Source: JAGTVG01 sp942491935
GTDB taxonomy: Bacteria > Bacteroidota > Bacteroidia > Cytophagales > Cyclobacteriaceae
Assembly: GCA_942491935.1 (NCBI GenBank)
Contig: CALOCZ010000025.1
Coordinates: forward strand, 62,001-126,000
DNA length: 64,000 nucleotides
Direction: 5' to 3'
Both the position numbers and the translations under genes were made by a program. Under the pieces are notes generated by a model that did not search any database, was not told where the DNA came from, and was given only the letters and a program-made list of their open reading frames with translations. Positions 1 to 8,099 of this stretch are shown here, one piece after another. Position 1 is the first letter of the stretch; each line of letters starts with the position of its first letter.

Positions 1-293
1 AATCCATCAATCCTTAATATTGTAGGCACTTAAATTAGCTAGTTGAACTTCTTTATTTTATTATTTAAGTTAATAATAAATATGGAATTATAAATCTGTT
101 TTTATAGTAATATCTAATTACCATTTTTTCTTTGTTGCTTTCAGAAATCTTATTCTTCCGATTGTATCAAGTATGCTGAAAAAAGTTATTCTGAATCCTG
201 GATCTATTAAGTCATAGATGAAAAAACTGAAAATTTTCTTATCTTGTAGGCTACCCGTATAAGCATTTTTTTAGAATAACTAATTTTTAAAAT
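1..293. other. AT-rich leader region without a recognisable gene
   Basis: This stretch before the first gene is AT-rich and full of short stops. An open run of roughly 90 bases ending with a TAG at about 217-219 could be the 3' end of an unidentified gene, but it has no motif I recognise. The promoter of the 294-5985 operon presumably lies here; TATCTTG near 240-246 is only an imperfect match to the Bacteroidota -7 element (TAnnTTTG). Confidence 0.4.
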
Positions 294-1037
294 ATGAATC
301 TTAATAACCAATTTAAAACCGGACTTGCAATAGTAATATGGATAATACCCTTTATGATCGCAAATGCCCAGGATAACAAAGATCCGCTTCCTCTACCCGA
401 AGTAATTACTTCAGGGTCTGGCATGAGTGCGCCTTCTGATGCGATAATACTATTTACAGAAGGAAGCACATTGGATAAGTTTGAAAGCACAAAAAGCGGA
501 CCAGCTTTATGGAAAGTTAAGGGATCACATTTTACCGTTGAACCAGGCACTGGGGATATTCAGACCAAGACACTTTTCGGTAGTTGTCAGTTACACATTG
601 AATGGCGAACACCTATTGAAGACGCTGATAAAGAAGGTCAGAAATCTGGTAATTCAGGCGTATACCTGATGGGTAAATACGAGGTTCAGGTTCTGAATTC
701 TTATATCAATGTAACATACGCCGATGGTCAGGCAGGAGCGATCTACAAGCAACACCCTCCTTTAGTCAATGCTTCACGCAAACCTGGTGAATGGCAAGTG
801 TATGATATAGTATTTTTGGCTCCTGAATATAATGAAGAAGGAAATAAAACAAAATCCGGCTATTTTACAGTATTTCATAATGGTGTATTGATCCACCATA
901 TGGCTGAGATAGGGGATCCAACGACATCATTTAATAAGGATTTACCTGAACTGGCTTCAAAAGGGCCTCTTATGTTGCAGGACCATACAAACAAGGTAAG
1001 TTACAGAAATATATGGATCCGGGAACTCGATAATTAA
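294..1037 (+). CDS. Exported DUF1080 protein (3-keto-disaccharide hydrolase/lyase family)
   Basis: This is a secreted protein of the DUF1080 / 3-keto-disaccharide hydrolase family, a concanavalin-like beta-sandwich fold. Family members act on sugars already oxidised at C3 and break the glycosidic bond of 3-keto-glycosides. The first 26 residues are a Sec signal peptide (hydrophobic AIVIWIIPFMIANA, cleavage near ANA-QD). Family signatures are visible: an EWRTP-type strand (about residue 103), the NSGVYLMGKYEVQVLNSY segment (about 120-140) and a C-terminal LMLQDH...VSYRNIWIREL strand. The length of 247 aa is normal. It is the first gene of a four-gene operon and lies 6 bp before a Gfo/Idh/MocA oxidoreductase, the enzyme class that makes 3-keto sugars, which supports the assignment. 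The exact substrate is not visible. Confidence 0.85.
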   Translation: MNLNNQFKTGLAIVIWIIPFMIANAQDNKDPLPLPEVITSGSGMSAPSDAIILFTEGSTLDKFESTKSGPALWKVKGSHFTVEPGTGDIQTKTLFGSCQLHIEWRTPIEDADKEGQKSGNSGVYLMGKYEVQVLNSYINVTYADGQAGAIYKQHPPLVNASRKPGEWQVYDIVFLAPEYNEEGNKTKSGYFTVFHNGVLIHHMAEIGDPTTSFNKDLPELASKGPLMLQDHTNKVSYRNIWIRELDN

Positions 1038-1043
1038 TAATTC

Positions 1044-2414
1044 ATGAAAAAATCAAGCAGACGAACCTTCTTTAAAAATACAAGTAAAATAACTACAGCA
1101 TTAATTTTTGCCCCAACTATCATACCCGCATCCGCTTTGGGAAAAAATGGATATAAAGCCCCCTCGGAAAGGATTAATATGGCTTTCATTGGAGCTGGGA
1201 ATCAGGCTGGAAATGATGTTCGGGGATTTTTAACTGATGATAGGGTTCAGATTACTACCGTCTGTGATGTGAACAGGAAGAGCAAAGGATACTGGGATGG
1301 TAAAGTGGCAGGCAGGGATTATATCATGGACCTGGTTGATAAAACCTACTCCGAACAACATGGGAAAAAGTATAAATCGACCACTGGATATGAAGATTTC
1401 AGAGATGTTATAGGTTTAAAAGAGGTAGATATTGTTGAGATTGTTACTCCGGACCACTGGCATGCTATTCCAGTTATGATGGCTGCCGCTGCAAAAAAAG
1501 ATATTTATTGCCAGAAGCCTCTATCTTTAACCGTAGCCGAAGGCAGAGCAATGAGCAATGCAGTAAATAAACAGGGAATAATTTTCCAGACCGGAAGCCA
1601 ACAAAGATCAAATCCACATTTCAGAAGAATTGTAGAATTGGTACGGAATGGCAAGATCGGGAAGTTGGAAACTGTAATATGCGGCCTGCCTGGGGGCACT
1701 CCTGATTTTGGAAAGACCGGAAAAAAGGTCGATACAATTCCTGTGCCTGAGGGATTTAATTATGATATGTGGCTGGGACCAGCTCCGGAAGCTCCATATT
1801 GCCCGGCCAGAACACATGTCAACTTCAGGTGGATACTGGATTATTCAGGAGGTATGGTCACGGATTGGGGAGGTCATCACCCTGATATTGCTCAATGGGG
1901 ATTGGATACAGATCATACAGGACCTGTTAAAATTCAAAATCCAAAATCAAAATGGTCTGATCACCCGATATGGAATACAGCCACTGAATTTTATTTTGAA
2001 TGTATTTATGAAAATGACGTTAAACTGATTGTATCAAGTGAGTCTGATTTTGGAGTTACTTTTATAGGTTCAGAAGGGAAGGTATGGTCAAGCAGGGGAG
2101 AACATAAAGTTGAACCCGAATCGTTAAAGGATGTGGTTATTGGACCTAATGAGGTACAAGTATATAAAAGCGAAAACCACTATAGAAACTTTATTGATTG
2201 TGTTATTTCACGTAAAGCCTGTATTTGTCCCGCTGAAACCGGGCATAGATCGATAACTATCGCCCATTTGGGGAACATAGCGATGATGCTCAACCAGGAT
2301 TTGATCTGGGATCCTCTAAAAGAAGAAGTTGTTGATAATTTTATTGCCAATCAATTACTATCCAGAACGATGCGCGAGCCCTGGAGCAGCCTATATAATC
2401 AATATCTTGTTTAA
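1044..2414 (+). CDS. Gfo/Idh/MocA-family oxidoreductase with Tat-type signal
   Basis: This is an NAD(P)-dependent sugar or cyclitol dehydrogenase of the Gfo/Idh/MocA family, predicted to be exported. The N-terminus SSRRTFFKN followed by a hydrophobic stretch is a twin-arginine-type signal, which would fit export of a folded, cofactor-loaded enzyme. The Rossmann motif is GAGNQAGND (about residues 51-59). A DHWH segment and the catalytic lysine in CQKPLSLTVAEG follow; the usual EKP is QKP here, a variant common in the exported Bacteroidota subfamily. The C-terminal half carries the GGMVTDWGGHHPDIAQWGL substrate-domain motif. The family usually measures 330-450 aa; this one has 456. It sits between a DUF1080 protein and two glycosidases, so it probably oxidises (or re-reduces) a glycoside at C3. 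Confidence 0.88.
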   Translation: MKKSSRRTFFKNTSKITTALIFAPTIIPASALGKNGYKAPSERINMAFIGAGNQAGNDVRGFLTDDRVQITTVCDVNRKSKGYWDGKVAGRDYIMDLVDKTYSEQHGKKYKSTTGYEDFRDVIGLKEVDIVEIVTPDHWHAIPVMMAAAAKKDIYCQKPLSLTVAEGRAMSNAVNKQGIIFQTGSQQRSNPHFRRIVELVRNGKIGKLETVICGLPGGTPDFGKTGKKVDTIPVPEGFNYDMWLGPAPEAPYCPARTHVNFRWILDYSGGMVTDWGGHHPDIAQWGLDTDHTGPVKIQNPKSKWSDHPIWNTATEFYFECIYENDVKLIVSSESDFGVTFIGSEGKVWSSRGEHKVEPESLKDVVIGPNEVQVYKSENHYRNFIDCVISRKACICPAETGHRSITIAHLGNIAMMLNQDLIWDPLKEEVVDNFIANQLLSRTMREPWSSLYNQYLV

Positions 2415-2428
2415 GATCTTAGTAAATC

Positions 2429-4627
2429 ATGATCCGTTTATTCAAATACCCGATTTCAATTTATTTGATTCTTACCTTTCTCTATTCCCACGCCCAGGAG
2501 ATTGAAAACGCTGATGGGAAGTGGTTCACCTGGCAACCAAAAAATACCCTGGAAGAAGGTGTAATAGGTATGTCTGACTGGTTGGATGCGCCAGCCGGGA
2601 AACATGGATGGCTGACTATACAAGAAAGCGACTTTGCTTTTGAGGATGGTACCCCATTAAAAGTATGGGGTGTCAACCATAGTAATAAAGGATGTGGTCC
2701 AGATAGAGAGGAAGCAGACCGACGGGCCCGGTGGTATGCAAAAATGGGAGTAAATGCTATCAGGATGCATAAATTTACTTACTCGCATTCAGCCTATGGG
2801 AATCCTGAAAACTCTACTGAATTAACAAAGGAAGGATGGAATAAACTTGATTATTACTGGAGCAGGTTAAAGGAGAAAGGCATTTATTATGGCTGGAGCC
2901 CTGTCTTTCGACACTACCTTGTAGACGGAGACAGCAACAGGGTGATCGCATATGATGAGATAAAGAATAACCTGGAAAAAAATATCATATACCTCGTCAA
3001 CTTTGCCCCTGATCTGCAAAGAATCATGTTCGATCTTGCCACACATCTTCTTGATCATAGGAATCCATATACCGGACTAAGGTATGCAGATGATCCGGCA
3101 TTGATATTTTATGAGTTGCAGAATGAGGACAATCTTTTCTGGTTAAATCCGGATCGATTGGAAACAGTCCCAACGTACAAAAAAATGTTTTGTCAGCAGT
3201 TCAGTCGTTGGTTGATTGATAAATATGGAACACAGGAAAACCTGGAGGCCGCCTGGGGTAAGGATGGCCTTGACATGTTCCCGGACTATATGATTGGAGA
3301 AAATCTATATAAAGAAAATATTTACCCGATAGCATGGTTCCCGCAGTTCTCACCTGAATCTATAAATAATTCAGACTCTCCAAAAAGAATGCTGGATAAT
3401 GCTGAATTTCTGTATCAAACACAGAGGGATTATTACATGAGATTTATCGATATTATTCGTAGTACTGGATATAAAGGACCTCTTGTCGGTAGTTGCTGGC
3501 AGGCGGGCCAGGGGGTAATACATTATTATAATTTACATACGGATTATCTTGTAGGCATTATAGACCGCCACAATTATTTTGCCGCACGACCTCACCGCAT
3601 CGAAACAGGCCCCTTCCCCAATGAGGCCATGGTGAATTATCCGGGATCAGGATTATTCAGCAGTGGATTGCATGCTGTCAAAGGCCGTCCCTTTGTACTT
3701 TCTGAATGGACCAGTAAAATGCCGAATGAATGGATCGCTGAAGGACCCGCTATTATTGGAATTTATGGCCTTGGTTTTCAGGGTTGGGACGGATCCTATC
3801 ATTTTAATGCTGGTAATGCTGGTTTCACAAATACCATGGGTACTCCGGGTGTGTATAATACCAATAACATCACTCAAATCGGACAATTCCCGGCACTAGC
3901 CAGGATGATCCAGCGGGGAGATGTCACGGAAGGTCAACTTCTGCCAGACCGTTTCGTCCATATACCCTCTCTGTCGGAAGGCAAGATTGGCTTTAAAGAA
4001 AGTTTGAGACAGCAAGGGGATATTAAAAAACTTGGCGGGGACGTACCGATCGAAGCCCTGGCTCTCGGACGCCTTGAACTGGAATTCACTAATGAATTCG
4101 TTAAAACAGAATTACCTGATTGGAATAAATGGACTGAAAATAAGATCATTGAATCCAACACAGGGCAATTAACATGGGATTACAGCCAGGAGAAAGGCTA
4201 TTTTACCGTAAACACTCCCGGAACGAAGGCCATAGCAGGATTTACATCCGGGCAAAATATTGATCTGGGCGATATATCGATCCAGACCGATAATCCATTT
4301 GCAATTGTCTATATTACCTCACTTGATAAAGGGAAAAGCATTGAAAACAGTTCTTCGATACTAGTAACCACCATAGCACGTGCCAGGAATTCCGGAATGA
4401 AGTATACATATAATAATAATGAAACGGTACTGGAATCGGTAGGTGGTCCTCCTTTATTGGTAGAACCGGTTAATGTAAATATTACCATTTGGTCATCATC
4501 TGATTTTACAGTGCATGTTTTAGATCACGATGGACTCAGAACGGATAAAACAGTTCCTATAAAAAAGGGAAAATTTAAGCTGGATGGGAATAAATATAAA
4601 ACCATCTGGTACGAGATCCTTAAATAA
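2429..4627 (+). CDS. Exported glycoside hydrolase, clan GH-A (cellulase/beta-galactosidase-like TIM barrel)
   Basis: A 732-residue secreted retaining glycosidase. The signal peptide is residues 1-22 (IYLILTFLYSHAQ). An (alpha/beta)8 barrel runs to about residue 470. It shows VWGVNHSNKG and GVNAIRMH near the start, the acid/base Glu in YELQNEDN (E233) and the nucleophile Glu in VLSEWTSK (E426), the asparagine-glutamate and serine-glutamate pattern of clan GH-A. A C-terminal beta-rich region (about 480-732) follows, typical of an accessory or GH2/GH42-like sandwich domain. I cannot fix the CAZy family by eye. It is co-transcribed with the sugar oxidoreductase upstream (14 bp) and a second glycosidase downstream (26 bp). 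Confidence 0.8.
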   Translation: MIRLFKYPISIYLILTFLYSHAQEIENADGKWFTWQPKNTLEEGVIGMSDWLDAPAGKHGWLTIQESDFAFEDGTPLKVWGVNHSNKGCGPDREEADRRARWYAKMGVNAIRMHKFTYSHSAYGNPENSTELTKEGWNKLDYYWSRLKEKGIYYGWSPVFRHYLVDGDSNRVIAYDEIKNNLEKNIIYLVNFAPDLQRIMFDLATHLLDHRNPYTGLRYADDPALIFYELQNEDNLFWLNPDRLETVPTYKKMFCQQFSRWLIDKYGTQENLEAAWGKDGLDMFPDYMIGENLYKENIYPIAWFPQFSPESINNSDSPKRMLDNAEFLYQTQRDYYMRFIDIIRSTGYKGPLVGSCWQAGQGVIHYYNLHTDYLVGIIDRHNYFAARPHRIETGPFPNEAMVNYPGSGLFSSGLHAVKGRPFVLSEWTSKMPNEWIAEGPAIIGIYGLGFQGWDGSYHFNAGNAGFTNTMGTPGVYNTNNITQIGQFPALARMIQRGDVTEGQLLPDRFVHIPSLSEGKIGFKESLRQQGDIKKLGGDVPIEALALGRLELEFTNEFVKTELPDWNKWTENKIIESNTGQLTWDYSQEKGYFTVNTPGTKAIAGFTSGQNIDLGDISIQTDNPFAIVYITSLDKGKSIENSSSILVTTIARARNSGMKYTYNNNETVLESVGGPPLLVEPVNVNITIWSSSDFTVHVLDHDGLRTDKTVPIKKGKFKLDGNKYKTIWYEILK

Positions 4628-4653
4628 GTAATTCACGAAAATTTTTTTTTAAA

Positions 4654-5985
4654 ATGAAAAAAACATTTTTATTCTCTATCCTGTCAGCAATTCTTTTTTA
4701 CGCTTGTAATCAGAAAAACAATGAGCGTAATATCATTGAATCACCAATAAAGGTTGAGATAAAGAAAGATCATGACCGGTTTCAGTTGTATGTAAATAGT
4801 GAGCCATATTTTATTAAAGGGGCAAGAACGATAGGAACAAGGTATATGGATAAAGTAGCTGAATATGGTGGCAATGCGGTCCGGATCGGATACCGTAAAA
4901 ATGTAAAGGAAGTTATGGACGAAGCACATCGCCTCAAGTTAACAGTGCTGTTTGGACTTCCCGTTCAAGCGGAAAGGAATGGATTCGATTACGGGGATGA
5001 AACTGCTGTAAAAGAGCAATTCGAGAAAATGAAAGAAATAGTAATGAACAATAAAGATCATCCTGCACTCCTGATGTGGGCCATTGGTAATGAGCTGGAT
5101 CATATCCCAGGAAATGACGACTATAATCTCAATATGTGGAACGCGGTCAACGATATCGCCAGAATGATACATGAAATTGATGGAAATCATCCTGCAATGG
5201 CTGTGGTTGGACGCGGGAATAATGAGAAAATGAAGGATATCGTGGAGCGATGCAAAGATGTCGATCTACTGGGAATCAATACATATGCCGATATCTGGGA
5301 AATTCCTGATTGGTTACGTGAATACAATTGGAATAAACCTTTTGCCGTTACTGAATGGGGCCCAAGTGGCCATTGGCAGGTGCCAAGAACAAAATGGGAT
5401 GTGGTGATTGAAGAAACAAGCACCGAGAAAGCCGGAGTTTATCAGGAACGCTACGAAAAGGTAATAAAAGCCGAGCCCTGGTGCATAGGTTCTTACGTTT
5501 TTCTCTGGACAAGCAACAGACAGGAAAGGACCCATACATGGTATAATATGTTTCACGATGATGGATCAGAAAAGGGCCCTGTTGAGGTAATGCATTATGA
5601 ATGGACAGGCAGGTGGCCGGAAAACAGAACACCAATAATTGATTCTCTTCAAATTGAGGGATTGAACGCGAAGGACAATATCAATTTGAAAGCTACCACC
5701 CTTTATAAAGCAAATGTTTATGTCTTCGATCCGGATGGAGATGAATTGACTATTCAATGGGAAATGGTTCCTGAAAATAAGAAATTCGGAGCTTATGCCG
5801 GACAGGGAGAAACAAAGCCATCACCTATTGAAGGCGCTATAACCGAAAAACTGGAGGGTGGTAGATCCATAAGATATAGGACTCCTGAAGAAAAGGGAGG
5901 TAATTTCAGATTGTTTGTCTATATAAATGACGGGAACAATCACTCTGCGGTAGCTAATATACCTTTTCATATTATTGAAGAGTGA
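4654..5985 (+). CDS. Glycosidase lipoprotein, GH2-like TIM barrel
   Basis: A lipoprotein (lipobox FYAC, Cys18) with a compact glycosidase barrel resembling the catalytic domain of GH2 enzymes without their sandwich domains. The FIKGARTIGTRYMDKVAEYGGNAVRIGY segment (about 51-80) matches the GH2-type entry to the barrel. The acid/base is E147 in WAIGNELDH and the nucleophile is E234 in AVTEWGPSGHW. Residues 330-443 form a C-terminal Ig/PKD-like region (VYVFDPDGDELTIQWEM, FRLFVYINDGNNHSAVANI). Length 443 aa. It is the last gene of the 294-5985 operon. It may alternatively be a glucanotransferase-like member, since short GH2/GH-A lipoproteins of this kind include transglycosylases. Confidence 0.72.
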   Translation: MKKTFLFSILSAILFYACNQKNNERNIIESPIKVEIKKDHDRFQLYVNSEPYFIKGARTIGTRYMDKVAEYGGNAVRIGYRKNVKEVMDEAHRLKLTVLFGLPVQAERNGFDYGDETAVKEQFEKMKEIVMNNKDHPALLMWAIGNELDHIPGNDDYNLNMWNAVNDIARMIHEIDGNHPAMAVVGRGNNEKMKDIVERCKDVDLLGINTYADIWEIPDWLREYNWNKPFAVTEWGPSGHWQVPRTKWDVVIEETSTEKAGVYQERYEKVIKAEPWCIGSYVFLWTSNRQERTHTWYNMFHDDGSEKGPVEVMHYEWTGRWPENRTPIIDSLQIEGLNAKDNINLKATTLYKANVYVFDPDGDELTIQWEMVPENKKFGAYAGQGETKPSPIEGAITEKLEGGRSIRYRTPEEKGGNFRLFVYINDGNNHSAVANIPFHIIEE

Positions 5986-6004
5986 TTTCCGCAATTTGTA
6001 CTTT

Positions 6005-6049
6005 TACCAATTTTGGAAATTTTCTTTGAATAATACCAATTTGGGAAAT
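6005..6049. repeat. Short direct repeat, two copies 29 bp apart
   Basis: TACCAATTTTGGAAAT at 6005-6020 recurs as TACCAATTTGGGAAAT at 6034-6049 with one mismatch. Each copy contains a near-palindromic CCAAtttTGG core. They lie in the 227-bp gap behind the glycosidase operon and before the orphan gene at 6213. They could be paired protein binding sites or chance in AT-rich DNA. Confidence 0.35.
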
Positions 6050-6212
6050 CGAAACTATTCTTTTATTGGAGTATAGCTATTACAGGGATCTGGCCTGCCG
6101 GAATAGTGCAAATTCGACTTCTTATATTACAATTATTTAGCATTGCAAAAAAATAATCTAATTAGTCTTCAATAAGAATATATTAATATGTTTGATTTTG
6201 CGTTAATAGGAT

Positions 6213-6482
6213 ATGAAAGATTACGATAACCTGGATAGCAGCAAGGTGTTTATATTAAATGATGAAATTATTGCTGAGGCATTTCTGGAATATTATAATG
6301 AGGTTCCATTTATCAACATTTACGTTGATTATTCTGTTGATATGTATGTCAGGTTAAGAAGGAGGTCAGATACCATAACCATATTCAGGAATCTAAGTCG
6401 TGGATTGGTTAAATCCCTTATAAAACATGGCTTCGCCTGTAATGATGCAGGTTCTATCCAAATGCGACTTCACTTGAATTAA
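6213..6482 (+). CDS. Small hypothetical protein (89 aa)
   Basis: I do not recognise this gene. The product is an 89-residue soluble protein with no signal or membrane helix, with an acidic first half (DYDNLDSSK, DEIIAEAFLEYY) and a basic centre (VRLRRRSDT). The ATG is preceded by TAATAGGAT, which could act as a weak ribosome binding site, and the amino-acid composition looks like real coding sequence. It stands alone between the glycosidase operon and a convergent permease gene. It may be a lineage-restricted gene, so the call is tentative. Confidence 0.45.
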   Translation: MKDYDNLDSSKVFILNDEIIAEAFLEYYNEVPFINIYVDYSVDMYVRLRRRSDTITIFRNLSRGLVKSLIKHGFACNDAGSIQMRLHLN

Positions 6483-6574
6483 AATATAAACTCCCGTCAT
6501 TCGACTGGACCTTTTCTCAACTAGCCAAATGAGCAACTAATAAACATCAGCTTCATAATACAATTAGTCTGTCC

Positions 6575-7618
6575 TTAAGATGATTCGTCCAGAATCTTTT
6601 TTGTCTCCTCTTCCGTACCAAGTAAAACCGCCACCCAGCCCGTATCTTTATTCGCTTCAAGCATAATTTTAATAGTCATGGTCAAAGGGACAGATAGGAA
6701 CATGCCTACCGGGCCGAATATAAAGCCCCAGAACACCAGTGAAAGAAAAACCACTAAAGTAGAAAGCCCAAGTCCCTTGCCCATAACTTTCGGTTCAATG
6801 ATGTTCCCAACGATCATATTGACCGCTAAATATCCAATACCTGTCCAGATCATTCCACCAACACCTAATTGTACGAGTGCCAGAAGCATGGTTGGCACTG
6901 CCGCGATGATAGAGCCTATGTTGGGAATATAATTTAGCATAAAAGCAATGGTACCCCATAGTATGGCATAGTCAACGCCGATAATGTACAGATAAATAGT
7001 AATCAGAATTCCAGTCAGAAGACTTACAATGGTTTTAATGCTGAGATAATTCCGTATACTTTGTCCAATCTTATTTAAAAATTTTAAAGAATTTCCGTGT
7101 TTTAGTTCAATTACTTTAGTTTTTAAGACAAATCCATTCATCTCTAACAAGATAAATATTGTAATCAGCATGATCATGAAAGAGTTGGACATGATCCCAC
7201 CGAGTTGCCCAACCATATTTGCTGAAAAGTTCAGGATCTTTTTGGGATCAAGTATTTGGAGAAATTGATCTGATTTGATTTGTATGCCCCGCTGATTAAG
7301 TTGAATCATTAAATCATTAAAAATATTTTTAAGACTTTCTTCATATTTAGGGGCATCCTTTGCAAACTCTGACAGAGATTCCCCAATCAAACTGCCAATC
7401 AACGTAAATATTAGTAATATCCCTATCAACACTATAAAAACAGCCACCGTAAAAGGCACTTTTCTTTTAGAAAGCCAGAGTATTGGTTGTGTACAAACAA
7501 TACTAATAAACAATGAGAGAAGGATGGGTATTACAATGCTTTGAGCCTGCATCAAACCAGCTAAGATTATGATGATTGCAGCGCCGATTACGAAAGGGGA
7601 TTTTTTCTGACTTTTCAT
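6575..7618 (-). CDS. AI-2E family transporter (PerM-like permease)
   Basis: An integral membrane protein of the AI-2E transporter / PerM / YdiK family. Members move small solutes or act as Na+/H+ antiporters; true autoinducer-2 export has been shown for only a few. Hydrophobic segments occur near residues 8-25, 28-45 and 58-80, around 145-165, and as a C-terminal block of four to five helices (about 205-325). This block includes the family's LNYIPNIGSIIAAVPTMLLA region (about 228-247) and the IEPKVMGKGLGLSTL loop (about 272-286). A soluble helical stretch (about 85-140) separates the first helices from the core. Length of 347 aa is standard. It is a single gene, convergent with the small gene at 6213. 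Confidence 0.88.
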   Translation of the reverse strand: MKSQKKSPFVIGAAIIIILAGLMQAQSIVIPILLSLFISIVCTQPILWLSKRKVPFTVAVFIVLIGILLIFTLIGSLIGESLSEFAKDAPKYEESLKNIFNDLMIQLNQRGIQIKSDQFLQILDPKKILNFSANMVGQLGGIMSNSFMIMLITIFILLEMNGFVLKTKVIELKHGNSLKFLNKIGQSIRNYLSIKTIVSLLTGILITIYLYIIGVDYAILWGTIAFMLNYIPNIGSIIAAVPTMLLALVQLGVGGMIWTGIGYLAVNMIVGNIIEPKVMGKGLGLSTLVVFLSLVFWGFIFGPVGMFLSVPLTMTIKIMLEANKDTGWVAVLLGTEEETKKILDESS

Positions 7619-8099
7619 TTCTCGAATATGATTTTTTATTTGCTCCTACCTTTTAGTCTGGATTTAAATTAATTTCAATATCTGGTATTAAAAGGGAAAA
7701 AACAACCCGTTCAATTTTGTTTGGTAAAATAATAAATTAATGTTTAGCTCTTTTCTTGAGCGGATAGAATTAAATATTGATGTTCATATTAAAAGTGAAT
7801 TAAATTTTAATCCTTAAATTGGTGTGAAAGAAATACAAAGCCTTTGATAGTAATAAATCAATTACCTGTAACTAAATCCTATCTAGTTAAATGACATAGC
7901 CAGAAATATGAATATTATAAAACAAAGTTAAAGTGAAATTTACTACAGTTTTATCAAATAGAAAATTTGTTGAAATAATGTCCTTTAAAATTTATTTTAT
8001 ATATCCAATTTAGGGTGAATTAATCCAAAATTTTCAGCGAATCTTTGCGAATCAACCTAGATTTAAGCTATTTTGCTATGTCGAAAGGAAGAAGTGATT
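7619..8099. other. Divergent intergenic region, no gene seen
   Basis: About 480 bp of very AT-rich DNA between two divergently transcribed genes (permease leftward, M23 peptidase rightward). I find no open frame of note, no tRNA-like fold and no strong hairpin. It must hold the promoters of both genes, but no clean TTG-N20-TAnnTTTG pair is visible. The nearest element is AATCTTTG just before the peptidase gene. Confidence 0.5.

Noticed and set aside
130..219. Possible 3' end of an upstream gene
   Set aside because: The open run is short, has no recognisable motif and stops occur just upstream in the same frame.
294..5985. Classical polysaccharide utilisation locus
   Set aside because: No SusC/SusD pair, hybrid two-component system or sigma/anti-sigma gene is present, so it is described only as an exported sugar operon.
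7619..8099. Hidden gene or RNA in the large divergent gap
   Set aside because: Both strands are stop-rich and AT-rich; no tRNA-like fold or stable hairpin was found by eye.
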